Assembly (NCBI RefSeq): GCF_040581485.1
Contig: NC_090128.1
Span: 38,036,931 to 38,100,930 of the forward strand
DNA: 64,000 bases
DNA from: Linepithema humile
Lineage: Eukaryota; Arthropoda; Insecta; Hymenoptera; Formicidae
Direction of reading: 5' to 3'
In this document: one piece after another, positions 38,006 through 51,577 of the stretch
Layout of the letters: each line of letters begins with the position of its first letter
How positions within the stretch are numbered: the stretch's first letter is position 1
Position numbers and translations under genes: made by a program
Notes under the pieces: model-generated
Database searches by the model: none
What the model saw: the letters and a program-made list of their open reading frames with translations, nothing else
Told to the model about the DNA's origin: nothing

Positions 38006-41000
38006 TACAAAATAAATGACATAATGTTACATAATGAATATTTGTCCGAAAAAATCGATTCGAGCGTCTCGACTGAAACGAGGTTTTATCGCAGTATCTT
38101 CATTGATAATAACGAACAAAGCGGTAATAGCTTAAATTGAAAATATCCTACTGATGTCTATTGTTACGCAGCACAATGATTTAACAGCAAAAAATACGGG
38201 GAGTTATCAGTATCAAGGCAAGAGAAATGCGTGATTGTTCCACGGCTCGATAATAAGACGGAACGTGCGATTGGCAAGGGATTTAATGCGAAAGAAATTC
38301 GCCGATCAAAAGAACGTCGCCCGATATTTTCTCCTCTTAATGTCGCGGAAGAGCGCTCTGAATCCGGCGCAACTATTCGCTCTTTTTCTCCCCCTCCCCC
38401 CCCCCTTCCCTCTCTGTTTTTCTCTCCTTTTTTTTTTTGTTTTGCTGTTCCGGATGCTCGATGTAGCCTACGCATAATTAAAGTCGTCCCGAACTTAGAT
38501 TGGCGAGAATTGCGCATCCACTCTTTGGTAAGCGCACGAGGAAATTGGTGCTCGCAGCTCGAGAAACTTCGGCGGGCTCTTTAATTGGGAGAGAGACGCT
38601 GCGCGAGATGCCGGAAATGGAAATCGACCTTGAGTCGCGGATATGCTTAAAATTTCGTTAAAGCGCTAAAAGGAGAACCGCAGTACCGCTCCTGTCGACC
38701 GCACCAAAATCCATTTCTCGACCGCTCGAAGATAATGTCGTTCTCGCTTTCACTCGAAAACAAAAACAGATTAATGAAGATCGATGAACGAGTTTTAATA
38801 AATATATATTTTTATACACCAGACAGTTTATCGAATGTATCTATCTTTTATATCTAATTTATTCTTTGAAAAATATATTGGACGATATATTTCAGGATTT
38901 ATGTTAAATAAGAATTAAAGTCTATTAATTAAAATCTATTAATTAGAGGTTATAATTTTGTCTCTTGTAAGTTATCCACAGCGATATATAAATATATCTT
39001 TATAGATTATTATAAATATTCAATTTACCGTAATAATTAATAATTAATGCTTAATATAAAATCAACTTTAAATGAGCTGTAATATTATCCAATAATCTGA
39101 GTTCCGGTTAAAGGTGACACGTGTTGGATATTGTTACACGTACACTTTTCGAGGGCGCGTTAAATAAGCTCTTTTTACAGCACTCCGACTTAAATGGTTC
39201 CGCGGAAAGTCGGCAATGGGATTCGCGCGTTTACTTTTAAATATAATAATTGGGCGAACGTGACGGGAATCCTCTCGAATACTGTGCAGTCAGAGCGATT
39301 TCCGCAAACGAGAACTTTTTAGCGGAACATTAGTACGGGAAAAGTGAATACGATTCGTCGATAGAGAGAACGGGAAAATGGATGAAAAGCCGCAGAGGTA
39401 ACTTCCACGGGATAAAAGTGGCAGCAGGCAGTGGTGGTAGGCGAAGAATGTCGCACCTACGACTTTTAGAATCGTAAAATTTGAAATTGCCCCGGGAACC
39501 ATTTGCATACCGCGTTTTGAGGGGACGGTTTGCCGCAAATTTATTCGTCTTCTCTCGTTTCCTACCCGGTTTCCTCCGATTCTCCTTTCGCTGCTCGCGC
39601 GTCGGTGAGTGAATAGAATGGAGGCTCAGTACTTTTAAAGAGACGGAAATGACGCTGAATTCGGAATCTATCAAGAAGCACAGACGAAGAATGATTACCA
39701 TGCACGCATTCATGCATAGAAGAAATCCGTATTACATTTTTTATTCGCGTGAAAGAGCAAATATTCCGATATAATTCGAAACTGCATATTATAACAGATG
39801 TGATATTAATCAAAACTGCAATACACATTTCAACATTGATGCTTGTTTAAGTAAATTTTCCAACAGAAATCTTATCTGAATTGATTAATTTATCGCGCGA
39901 AAATATTTTCGCCACGATTTGACCTGTAAAGATGTGTTCGTCTATGTTACAAGTACGGCACATACATGTTGCGCAAGGATAAAAGTAAAACTTTGCACAT
40001 ACGTGAGAAACGTGTTCAAAAATTCTGTGCGGTATCCTCTTCGTTAACGTACTAAAATTCTATACCGGACCAACGTCAAAGATCCAGCCATTCGCCAAAT
40101 TTTATAATTATTTTTAAAAAAGTTCTAGCTTATAACATAATAAAGACTATACTGTGTCGTTTAAATAATTTTCTCAAAAGACAGATTAATCCCCATTTTA
40201 GCACAAGTAGTATGATATTATAATAAGATTATTTATTATTTGTTATAGAAATTGTAGTTCAATCTATTAAAATAAATTCCGAACGGAGATGAGCTCCAAT
40301 ATCATGTTGCCATTATAAGCTGTTTTAACGCGGCGTTTGAGCTATACGTACGCGCATTACGTGCCCTAATTCTAACGTTTATCAGGATTAACACTAAACA
40401 CAACGTAATAGCGCGCCATTTCACCGTGTTAGACGTATATGGCCGCGGCTACGGGGTAGTGGGGTTAAGTGGAAATTGTTCCGCGCGTAACCAGCTCTCC
40501 GTCGTCAAAGCCGCGATCAGTGAAACTCGTCAGAGCCTTCACTCATTTTCCTTATGTTGTACCGACGTTGAATTACTTCCCAAATAGAAAGACGTCGTCG
40601 CCTATACATAGCCTCGCACAAAAGAGAAAAAAGAAAGAAAGAGAGGGGGAGGGGGGGGGATAAAGAGAGAAGGAAGAGAAATAGCCAGCTTCTCGAGAGC
40701 GAGAAAGCGGGTCACGTCGATCGAACGGCATACGAGGAAACGGCGCGTAGATATCATGCGAGAATCGACAATATAACCCCATGCCTTCGGCTGTTTGCTT
40801 ATCTATAGAACCGATCAGCGGACGCGGGCGGTAGCAATCGCCTGAAAAGCCGATAGGAAGTTGCTACTATCAGCGACAACGAGTACCGCCCATTGGCTGT
40901 ACCGTACGTGCTTTTATTGCCGTCAGATAACTCGTTTGACTTACTTGGAGCATCATCGTCGACGATCGTGCCCAACGATCTTTACACTCGGACCGGGACA

Positions 41001-41027
41001 CGCAAGTTTCAACCATTCCGAACTTAC
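38000..41027. other. Non-coding stretch
   Basis: Islands at 38.2-38.75, 39.25-39.7 and 40.3-41.0 kb alternate with AT-rich sequence. A C-run near 38396 and a G-run near 40650 are present. If the signal-peptide exon at 41028-41076 is real, its intron runs leftward into this region, but I found no convincing second exon. Confidence 0.4.
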
Positions 41028-41076
41028 CTATCACGATCTGAAACAAGAATAATGCCACATTAGCGGTGGATTTCAT
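41028..41076 (-). CDS. Candidate signal-peptide exon on the minus strand
   Basis: On the minus strand, ATG at 41076 (context GAAACAATGA) opens 16 codons, MKSTANVALFLFQIVI, and one further base. A consensus donor GTAAGTTCGG starts at 41027. The peptide has a basic start and a hydrophobic core, as in a signal peptide. Short first exons of this shape, split in phase 1, are common in secreted peptides and neuropeptide precursors. The rest of the product would lie to the left and I could not identify it. A chance ORF next to a chance donor remains possible. Confidence 0.3.
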
Positions 41077-44000
41077 TGTTTCAGCCGATTAAACATATTA
41101 ATATTTATCAACGTACGGAAATAATAAAATGTTGCAAACGTCATTTTAAATCGGATAATACGGACACGCAATAATACAATAAAGTAACTCGGCCGCGATA
41201 TGCGGTTTCTACTTAAAGTGGAATATGCCAGAAGAATCCGCCGCAATCGCAATGTCTGTCTACGAATGATTTATACTACTGCGGTCAGCTTAATCTGAAG
41301 CTTATTTCCCGCTATGTCAATGAACTCGAAAGAGAAGCTTGGGAATGACGAGAGAAGATGGAAGACGTACATTTTTCTGCAACTTAAACGCATCAGGATA
41401 TCTAAATTTATTACCGCTTGTTTCGCGAAGTTTAATTGAATAGAAGGCGCGGCGATAGAGAGCTTTCCGTAAACCCGAAGACAATGGCGAGAGGGAACAT
41501 TAATACGAGATATCCCGCGAGAACCGAGGAAGATAAAGATTGCAAAGTCAGGAAATTAATAAGTGCCTATGCAAATGTTTCACGCAGGCAAACTGCTCCG
41601 CGATTCGGTGTAATTAAATTTCTAAAGAAGCGAGAAAACTTGCATCGAGCGCCAAAAGCGGCGCCTTTTACTTCTTTTATTCTTACTCACCGAAACGCCA
41701 ACAAGTTGGAATGAAAAAGTTTCACGCGTAACTCACGCGCGATAAAATCGCACGATGATCGCATACGTATTTAGAAGCGTCGGGCACATTAATCCCATGT
41801 GACCAAACGCGCTTCGTACTTCCGCGACCTGCGCAATTATCCGACCAAGCTCGACGCTTAAATTGCGAAAGTTGACGGATACTCGCGACTCAAGTTCATT
41901 ATGATTTTTCACAAAACTCGCAATCAGGTAAATAACTCGATTTCGACCGACGCAAACTCTTATTGCTCGCGCCATACGACGCGAGTTCACTTGAGCACGG
42001 CTAACAGGAGCGCGAGATGAAATTACGAATTTATCGATTTACGTAGTTCAAAAACCGGCGGACGAAACACGTTCACGCGCTTTGCAAGCTCAAAACCAAA
42101 CAGAAAAAAAAGAAAGCAAAAAATAATGTTTATCCCACTTTGCCGTCAGAGTTTAAATTAGAAAAATTTGTCGAGCTTGTTTATAAAAAAAATTTGTCAA
42201 ACTCGACTTTCGTAATTGTGCTTATGGTTTTACGACGAAGTATAATTTAGAAAATAAGTCCAATGCAATTTCTGTCTTCCGACCAATTATATACCATGGG
42301 ACTGGTCAATTTGGCTGGATGACATCGCCGACTCGATTTTCAAGAGTGACAAAACCATTCGTAAAAGTTGAATACGTGAAGAAGGAACGTCGGTTGAACT
42401 AGCAAAACTGGCTATCTCCTCGTGTATGCACATTCTGCCGAATGGTCTAGTTAAAAACCAAGTGCTCTAAATATCTCCGTCCACCTTAAATAATTTAATG
42501 TCTTTGAATGTTCTGCTCCACTTTTCATCGGCAGACCGCGAGACAACAGCCGTTTAAAAAGACAAGCGAATAACGTCACTTCCTGAATTCGCGCGGCGGT
42601 GATGCGGCATAAGTTGTGTGAATTACTGGATACGTGTCGACGAGGGACAATGACGTTAGAACGAAGGGAGAAGACGAGGGAAGGCTGTCAGATAGTAAAG
42701 CCGCGATAGCCAGACCGACTCGCTGAACCTGTTACTCTATATATGTATATATACCGTCTCCGCGTACAATGTACCCCGCGCGTACAATGCGGGCGATTGC
42801 CTGCGACACAAATGCGCGGTGTGCGCGCGCTTTCGCTGTGACTCGCTCGCTCGCTCGCTCGCGCACGCAGCGAGCAACGCGAAACGTCGAGTACAGTACG
42901 TTCGAATCGTATCTCGAACGGAAGGCGCGCAACGTGCATTGTTTCGCCCGAGCGGCAACGCCTGACGTCGCCGACGACATTTCCTCTCTTCGCACTTTAA
43001 ACACCCGCGCACCCGCACTCGCTCTTCGGCTCGCGTATCTCGGGATTTCTCCTTTTCATTTCACGTATACAGGGGGTCCCGAGCATCTTCCACCTTCCTT
43101 CTTAAGAATATCAAAAATGAAGACGATCGATTATTTCGAGGTAAAACTTGAGTCGTTGGATTTATATATTTCTGACATGCAAAACAATTTTACTTTTATT
43201 TCTAATTTCAGTCGCTTATTTTTCACTGCAAAGAAAAATATTTAATATAAAAAAAATATTTGTTTTGTAAAAAATAAATTTTTGTATTTTACTTCGGATT
43301 AATTTTTGCATTTGCGTAAATATAAAAAGTGTCGTACAGAGAAATAAAATGTTGAATATTTTTAAAATAATTCTTGCCGAAAAAAACACGAGTAAATTTT
43401 TCAACACACAGTAATTAACGGATATTTAAATGTATTCAACATATTTTCTATTATATACGTGAAAATCATTCATCATACACGCGCATATCCCTATGTATCT
43501 TCGATCCACTGCGAAACCGCACCGTGAAGCCACAAATTTAGCTCAGTAACGAGATTCCATTAAAAAAATTCCTTTCGCCCGACGTGGCCGGCATTAGCAG
43601 TAACAGCAGCAAAAGCAGCAGCAATAGCGCAGTCTCAACTCGAAGCCGACGTCTCCCTTTCGTTCCTGTTTGCCGGTGCCGGTCACCCTCGCCGTTTCGC
43701 AGCGTAATTTTATTTCTCCGATTTTAAGCGACGCTCGGGGCCCTAATTTCGTTAAATGAGTTGTTTGCTAACTCGGTTAAATTCGCGAGCAGCCAGCCAG
43801 CCAGCCAGCCAGCTATCTAGGCAGGAGGCAGCAGTCTAGCAGTCAGACAGGCATGCAGCAGCTCTTCCCGGCCGGTCGTCGGTCGACCGACCAACCAGCA
43901 CCGAACTGGTCGACGGGGTCTCGCACGGGTAATGGTTTGACATGGTTATTGACGTTTCAGGCCGAAATCTAATTATTTGATATACGTGCTTGTCTGCCGT

Positions 44001-45970
44001 CACTGCGGCATACAGATACGTCAACCATCAACGGTGCTCCTCCTGTTGACCCCCCCCCCCCCCCCTCTCTCTCTCGCTCCCGTCTCCCCCCCCCCCCGCC
44101 CCTCTCTCTCTCTCGGTTTTACTCTCTATCTCCCTATCGTCACACTGTCTACGACGTTTCCAAGCTACCCGGTATATGCTACCATAGTTGCATACGAATT
44201 GCAAATTGTTGAGAGGGCCGTCACGTTCCCGGGTGATAAAGATTGCGGAAAAACAGTTAAACGAGAGAAAAGCGGTGAATGAAAAATGTATTTTTTAACA
44301 CAGTAAATTTTTTTTCTTTAACTTCTTCGAGAAACACTTTATTCAATATTCAGAATCGTGCGTTTTCGGAACACCTTTCCATCAAATTTCGTTTAATGAC
44401 GCTAAACTAGATTCACAATATATTTTAGAGAGTTAATATCGGTATGCGTGCTCACAAGGAAAAACTTGCGGCAATTAAATTGCGGCATGCGAGATGCGAG
44501 GCTGGCAAATACTTGACGGAGCCATACATTAAGCATGTGCGCGACCAAAGTACAGTTAGTTAGCGTTTGATCACAAGAGCGGTCGGTTGCGCTACTCTAT
44601 AACAGCGTTACGTTATAGGCCAACTCGTAATATGCTTCTCTATCGCCCGCCCGCCCTCGCGCGCATCCCGCCTTCCTCTCGACATTTGCAGGCGTGCATC
44701 TCGAGGCGGCCAACTACTAGCAACTGTAGTAGTTCCAGTCGATGCACTATATACGGCTTTCGTACGCGCTGCACGACGGTATACTTAACATAATTACAAG
44801 ATATCGTGACATTGTTCCGGCATCACGATGCCGTCGGCAGAGAAACGGCAGTAAAGATCGGCGAACTTTAGTCGCCAACGGACTACCAAAGCCGATTTCC
44901 ACTTCAATCTCGCCGCCTACTTTCAATCAGCTCGCCGTCGAACAAGGGTTAACCTGATCTTTCCCGTAAAATTAAATCCTTCTTCCGTAATATTCAATAC
45001 AAAGATGCGGTAGTTGTGTAATAGTCGATTATATAATTCAAGTGCTGCAAATTACTACATTTTTTTTTACGTATTTTGTATTTTAACTCCCAGGGTGCAA
45101 AGCTCGTATTTATTTACTGACTCAAAGTGAATCAATACCAAGAACATTTCATCTATCTTTCCTTCCAGAATCCCGATCGTTCATTACGGCTGCGATATAT
45201 TCAGATATTGCGCGCAGTTGTGACACAAGTTTGCAAGTGGGACACATAGCCACTGTCTCTTTGACATTTTCATCTCCGTCTCCTCCTTTTCATAATTTTA
45301 ATCGTTACCATAGATAACGCCTCGAATAAAAGACGAAGAAGCTCTTTACAGGCGGACGAACGAGTTCACCCGAAATCGATTGCGCTTTTCATCGGCGGGA
45401 GATGAACTGGACTTTGTCAAAGGACGAGACGAGCGACCGGGCGGATTTTCGTGCGGAATATCGGCGACGAGCCGAGTCTATAGCATCAGCTTTACGCGTA
45501 TGGAAGTTTAACCGATTAATGCAAAAAAAGAGAATGATAGAGAAGGAGAGAGAGAGAAAGTGAAGAAAAGAACGAAGTACTTTACGCGGCGTCTCTATCG
45601 CACCGACTCACAACGATGTCCCTTCACCGCTCTACGCCGACGCTTTTTTCCTGCCGATATTTTCTCGTCTACTAATAGGAAGGCCTGTCAATTGCGCTTT
45701 TCACAAAGCTCTCGTCCGATGCTTTACGAAGAGAGCTTTCCCGCGGCGAAAGAGCACAGATGCGCGCAGCGCAGCGCACCGCGACGCGACGCGCGCGTCG
45801 CATGCACGCGTGTCCATTGCACGTAGGACGTTGCAGGCAGAAGGACATCCGACATGCATACAGGCACGCGAGTGTTTATACACACACATGTGCACGCACG
45901 CGCACATACACGTATATATGTATGCAAAACCATGCACACACCCACATTTACGATCTAGCGATACACCGTA
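41077..45970. other. Non-coding stretch with several CpG-rich islands
   Basis: Islands at 41.4-42.0, 42.55-43.1, 43.5-44.25, 44.6-44.95 and 45.3-45.95 kb. It includes a (CTCG)n run at 42842-42862, a (CAGC)n run at about 43789-43813, and C-runs at 44048-44066 and 44086-44099. A TATA-like CTATATATGTATATATA at about 42735 precedes a CpG-rich patch and could mark a promoter. A 158-codon frame (42769-43245) spans that patch and AT-rich sequence and is not convincing. Confidence 0.4.
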
Positions 45971-46023
45971 CGTGTGTGTGTGTGTGTGTGTGTATGTGTG
46001 TGTGTGTGTATGTGTGTGTGTGT
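45971..46023. repeat. (GT)n microsatellite
   Basis: GT units broken by two GTAT interruptions. A CT-rich tract follows at 46159-46209. Both give low-complexity open frames that are not genes. Confidence 0.9.
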
Positions 46024-46174
46024 ACAGCTCGTGGTACAGGGATGGACTTTACGCTCTGGTCGCCTGTGTACCCATGCGCCCGCCACAGAGTCTTTCAGGG
46101 AAGTAACATCGTAATTTCATTAGGTATCCCACTCACTGACTCATTCGCTTATTCGCTTTCTCTCTCTCTCTCTA

Positions 46175-46208
<34 letters not shown>

Positions 46209-46209
46209 G

Positions 46210-48375
46210 CGTGCGCGTAGGCGTGCAAACAATGCCTGCCAATCTCTCCCTCTCTCTCTTTCGTCCTCCCCGTCATCGGCATCGTCGCTGACTACCCTTT
46301 CCGTAATCTAGCCCCGGACAACGAATAAATCGAGCGCACGTATCGAATGCGCTTATTAACACGGTTAACACTGACGATTAGCAGTTGGTGACAGAATATT
46401 TAGCGTAGGCGGCTTACAATAATTTCATGTCGCACGCTCTTGCAATATCATCGTAAGCACTGATTAAACGCGAGCCGCCCGTAACGATCGCGATATAATA
46501 CGGCGACTGCGGTAATTTCGCCGGGCGTATTACGAGCGCAGTAATGGAATCGATATAATAATTACACGGCCGTGAGAGCAGCGCGCCGTTGTCCTCCAGA
46601 GAGCCTTCTTTCAAAGGCTGCCCCACCGGTTTTATCTCTCGGACTGGCACGCCTCACGTGCGCAGTGTTAAAATTGAACGGTTTCTTTTATAGAGAGGAT
46701 ATCCTAATTCTATCGGATTAACATCGAAGTTTTTGACTTTGCGGTCGACTTTTCCTTAGCAAAAATGTCGAAGAAAATCATCATTGATCACAACCTTTCG
46801 CAGAGTTTTCGGTATTAAATATCATCATTAAAACAATCGAGTCAAAGGATTGTTACAGTAAAGTTTAAATTTAATTGATAAATGTAAATAACAGAAAGTT
46901 CTTTGTACATTTACAATTGAGTTGAATTTGAATAATTTCACGAAATCGGCAACGATGCCTATTCATTGCACTGTGTTTCTAATTCAAATCCTAGTGTTTC
47001 AATATTTCTGATATAAAATTAATTATTTTATTTATTTATAATAACATTTAAAGGAAAACGATTTAATTTCTGTACTGATAAATCCGTTGCAACCCTAAAT
47101 TCATAAAGTAACAAATTATTTTTTCCTTTATCAGCTTTCTATTCTTTCTCATCTATTCTTAAAACAAGGTTACATTATAATACTTACATTTTAATCCCAG
47201 CTCTATTCAACCATTTTTCATAAAACTCTGCGTTTTTATAACACTCCGCATAAGAAATAATTCTGCAAATTCTGATCTATTTAATTTAATCTGTTTCCTA
47301 AAATTTTCAGAAAAGAAAGAAGAAAAGAAATATCTAAGTCAACGAAGTTCTGAATAAAGATTAGATAAAGGTCAGACAACGTGTTGCTTATTGTATCGAT
47401 TAGAAACTAATGCGGCAGAAGCAGGATGCATCAGGAAGAGGGCCAAGTATGGACGCAGACGTCCGGGTTTCGTGACAGGCGAGCCGTTTGTAAAATTTGG
47501 TTCGTTGTCGACGAAACCTGCACGATCTGCAACCACATCGACGATGCGTCAGCAGCGCATGCATCGCAGAGGAGATGCCTCGAGTTTCGCTCGCGCGTGA
47601 CGGAAATAACATAGCGAATTTAAAACCGCAGGACCTCAAACAAAATCGTAACATGTGAAACATTAACGCGCATCCGTCATGCAAAACGAAGCAAGTAATA
47701 TACTGTATCACAAGTAATATACTGAATAAAATGAATCGAATACGTGCGAGCATCGTATAAATATACAATTCTCCACGTACATATGTGCATTTAAGAGAAA
47801 ATATGGAACATGGACTAATAAAACGATACGCATAATGAATGTTCTCTCAAATAAAAAAAATATATATATATATAATTAAAAGGTATGCATTATTATAGAA
47901 TACAATTAACACAAATAATTTTTCTTCATAACATGATATATTCAACAATATTGTTATGCATTTTTAATGAAGCTGCATACAACTGCAATATTTTTAATGG
48001 TTAACCATTTCCATTTGTTTTATGGAAAATCATCTTTTTTCCCAAAATATAAACGTACTTCGACAGGATAAAAAGAATATTCTCTTCCGAGATAGCGGAA
48101 TAATGCAACTACGAAAATAACAGCTTCGCAACACGACAGTCGTTTTTTTTTCTGCAATCGTAATATTTACGAGCAGCATTTCACTTTATTTTAATCGAAA
48201 AATGAGTTTGATATTTTTTAATAGTAGTTGCACGCACCAATAGATATTTTCCAAGATTGTAACATATTACACTATACCCTATTATCGTCACGATTATGCC
48301 ATACTAAACGCTTTACGCAACTCATAACTTGTCGGATAATACCACTTTAGAGATACTCGAGAATCGTGATTTCAG
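46210..48375. other. Non-coding stretch
   Basis: An island at 46.4-46.7 kb and another at 47.4-47.65 kb are open in several frames on both strands, without paired splice sites. The rest is AT-rich. If the exon pair at 48.4-48.9 kb is real, earlier exons of that gene may lie here. Confidence 0.4.
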
Positions 48376-48869
48376 GATCTCGGCAACAGATTAATACAAG
48401 CAGCTCCTTCTCGAAACTGGGTAAGCCCGTCCTTAAATTAAATAAATGTTACCCTTCGTTACTAAGCCAAAGTTATCGAGTTAAAAAAGAGCGCATAAGC
48501 CAAAACGCTGCTTTGAGGAAAATGCATTTAAAGTTTTTATTTTATCTTACAAAATACTTAAAGGCCACCACAATTCCATTAACTATTAACACAGTTTCAG
48601 CTGCCTCTAAATATTCTTTAAGATAAAATAAAAGCTTCAAATGCACTTTCTTCAAACTAACATTTTTTTTTGCTCTCTTTCCAGTCATCGACATAATTCG
48701 CGAATTCAAAATTGCCTTCTACAACCGATTGAGATTTTTGAAACGCAAGCGTTTCGAAACTCGTGGTAAAATTCAAGGCGGGATCTTCAACGGCCGTCTC
48801 AGCTTACGCGACGTAAACATACGTGAACGGATGCTCAAGAAGGGAAGAGCAGCCGATCTAACGAAGTAG
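48376..48869 (+). CDS. Candidate last two exons of an unrecognised + strand gene
   Basis: Exon 48376-48420 lies between a good acceptor (GTGATTTCAG) and a good donor (GTAAGC). The next acceptor is strong (GCTCTCTTTCCAG, ending 48684). Joined, the frame stays open through 60 more codons to TAG at 48867-48869. The C-terminal part is very basic, with IIREFKIAFYNRLRFLKRKR followed by a Gly/Arg/Lys-rich end. No start codon belongs to the pair in frame, so it would be the 3' end of a larger gene with exons to the left. The product is not recognised. A donor-like GTAAAC at 48813 leaves room for other splicing. Confidence 0.35.
48521..48643. repeat. Inverted repeat with 26-bp arms
   Basis: GCATTTAAAGTTTTTATTTT (from about 48522) pairs with its near-exact reverse complement at about 48618-48643, with some 70 bp between them. 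It lies inside the intron of the candidate exon pair. It could be a small MITE remnant or a structured intronic hairpin. Confidence 0.6.
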
Positions 48870-49023
48870 CGAGGATCACTCGAGGTCTGCTTAGAGGTTT
48901 CCTTAACTAGAGATTAACTCGAGGTTAATTCACTTAGGAGGACTTGGCCCGGGCACTGCTCCGGGCTGCTATTAAGTATTACTACTCAGATTAGTATTAC
49001 CAGTTTACTCGAGTCGCATCGCG

Positions 49024-49265
49024 ATGCCGACGCACCGTGCCGTGTGCACTGATCTGCACTCGACCGCACTCGTGCACGCACACGCGCGCGTACGTGTCTG
49101 GAGAAGCGCAGCCAGATATTCTCTCCTCGAAAATGGCTCCCGGGATCTCGTGCCGGGGGCTATCGTATTTCCCTTAATGATATTCCCCCGCGTGAGGAAC
49201 GACTTTTCAGGATTTCGCGCGACGCCGCTGTTTTACGACAAACGTGAGAATAAAGCAGCGTTACG
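49024..49265 (+). CDS. Candidate first coding exon ending at a strong donor
   Basis: ATG at 49024 opens 80 codons plus two bases in a CpG-rich patch, and the frame reaches a consensus donor GTAAGT at 49266. An acceptor (GACTTTTCAG) inside it at 49201-49210 would also allow a shorter internal exon 49211-49265. That shorter exon is open in two frames. The peptide (ending near FRATPLFYDKRENKAALR) has no known domain. It could be the start of a gene running rightward or an untranslated exon. Confidence 0.22.
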
Positions 49266-50027
49266 GTAAGTAAAACGATGCAGTTATGCGCGCGGCGCCT
49301 CTATGATGCTCGAGGCATTATCGTAGATTGTGTCACGTACTATCCCCGGTGTTGTTCAGCTGATATGTAGAACAGCACAATGCTGACTTTTAAGCTCATA
49401 ATTACAGAAGGGTTCATAGAGATAAACGGCTTTTAAAGCCGAAACGCGCAGCCCTTCTCACCCTTTCTATGCTCGACCCTATAAAATATTTATTCCGGCT
49501 ATTCCATATGTGTTTCGTAAGTGTTTCGCTGTCATGTGCATATATTGAAAAAACTTTCTAATATATAGAGATTACTCTTTTTACGTTATAAAAAGACTTC
49601 ATATAAAATTCTATCGCTTATATTTTTTTTCTCTTCTGTCTTCATCGTTCAACTATTTATACATTTTTATTAAATTATTAATTTTGGCTACAATAAACTT
49701 TTCTCCCAAAGATAAAAGCCACTACCCATAGGATGACTTAAACACCGTCCTCTGCAATTTCGCGATATTTTCTACGTCGACTACTTTTACCCTGTGTATG
49801 TAAAACAGTGAAAAATGTAACATTAATATGAAATTTTCACTCACGTACTACAGCTGATAAATATCTGTCTCTGTAAGCTCTTAAGAATATTAAAATCTTT
49901 TAGTATCAAAATCATCCTTTTATAAAAAAATTCAAATATTAATAAAATAAAATTCCACCCTCACTATAAGCTTATTTTAAGCTACTTAATTTATATCATA
50001 GAAATAATAACATTATTTGAATGTAAC

Positions 50028-50078
<51 letters not shown>

Positions 50079-51577
50079 ATATCATTAATTAAAATATTTC
50101 CCAAAAAATTTGGAAGACAAATTTATTTTATTTTTATAGCTAAATTTATAACAAAAATAAGTATTTAAAGTCATAGTAAAATTTTCTAGGAACAAATCGT
50201 CACCAAAAATAACTTAACGCGCGTTCTTCCTTCTAAAGTCTGACAATATTTTACGTTCCCTTCTTTTCCCCTTTATATACATGCGTCAACAACGACGTTT
50301 TCTCTTTTCTCGTTGCTCCTGCTCGTTTCTCGACTTTGTTAATTAGAAACGTGTCACGTATTAGCCATTAACGAACAGGCGACAGAAGCAGGCGTCTTTC
50401 TCGCGCGCGTCGACGATGTTTGACACCCGAATTGACGACCGACTGGTTGCCAAAGCAATCGGAAATCATAACGTATCGGCGCGCACACAGCATAATAACG
50501 AGGACCGGTGCGTAATGACAATTGTCTATTACCTGTAAATGGTTCGAGTGTGACCCGTGTGTAGCGATGGCATTGATATTCTCGCGCAAAATCAATTTCT
50601 CGAGTATGAATCGACCATCATTTTTCAAATCGTATATGCACAAGTACACAATGTCAATATTGATGCGAAAAATAATTTAATTAAAACCGTCAATATCTGC
50701 GTTTACTTTGAACTTTATACACGTCTAAAGTAAACATGGATCAAGTTCAAAATTTGTCAAAGACATTTTTGTAAAAGCTCCAACACTTTGTTTGGACGGA
50801 ATTTTATGGAATTTTAAAATAATGTTAAATTTGATTTTTAATTCGATACAATGTCGAGGCACTAATCATTTTTCTATAAATTCAAAACACGACGAAAATG
50901 AGACTTATAAACTGTAAATTTGGTGCACTTCTCTGATCAAATCCCCTTTCGATCGAGCGTTCATACCCGGTTTACTCGAAAATTGCGAGCAAGCATTGAT
51001 TCGAGAGCCATCACTACTCGTGTGTGTCTCTTTCTCTCTCTCTCCCTCACTCTCCTGGTAGTCCTGGTAGTCCTTCCGCACGGGCGCCGTTCAATACTCA
51101 CGTATGAATAGCGATGCGGAATCGGACAGCGCCGCGCGAATTCACGATGCACACCCCAAGATTCGTTTAAACGCATCACAAATGGCGCGCACCTGTCCGA
51201 CGAAATCACCGTGTCAAATAGCGACCGAGAATTTTTGCGCGTCGACGGCGCCGACCGCACTCGCGCGCGTCACTAAGCGCAATCGTTTCGACGTAAAAAT
51301 AGGGCAAAAGTGTCAAAATCGTTGCAGGTAACTTGATACTGTTAAAGAACGGTGCCCAAAATTGCCAGCACTTTGTTCGATAGAGTTTTAGAGCAATTTT
51401 TAGTTTTGTTTTGACCTCAAAGCACCAATCGTTTTTTTATTATTAAAAATTCGAAATTTAAACATTTTCACAAACTGAGCAAAACTAAGCAAAAAGAGTG
51501 AAAATATATGACGCTTCTTTTTTATTTAATTTATTACGTATCTTGATCAAATTTTTTACGATACGAAATAATTAATG
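49266..51577. other. Non-coding stretch
   Basis: AT-rich with islands at 50.3-50.65 and 50.95-51.3 kb. A (TA)n microsatellite lies at 50032-50075. Short frames on both strands in the islands have no support. Confidence 0.45.
50032..50075. repeat. (TA)n microsatellite
   Basis: About twenty-two uninterrupted TA units. Confidence 0.95.

Noticed and set aside
42769..43245. 158-codon + strand open frame
   Set aside because: It sits in a CpG-rich patch where stops are rare, runs into AT-rich sequence, is open on the opposite strand as well, and has no recognisable domain or splice partners.
45760..46311. 183-codon + strand frame
   Set aside because: It is driven by GT and CT microsatellites; the peptide is low-complexity Cys/Val/Ser/Leu.
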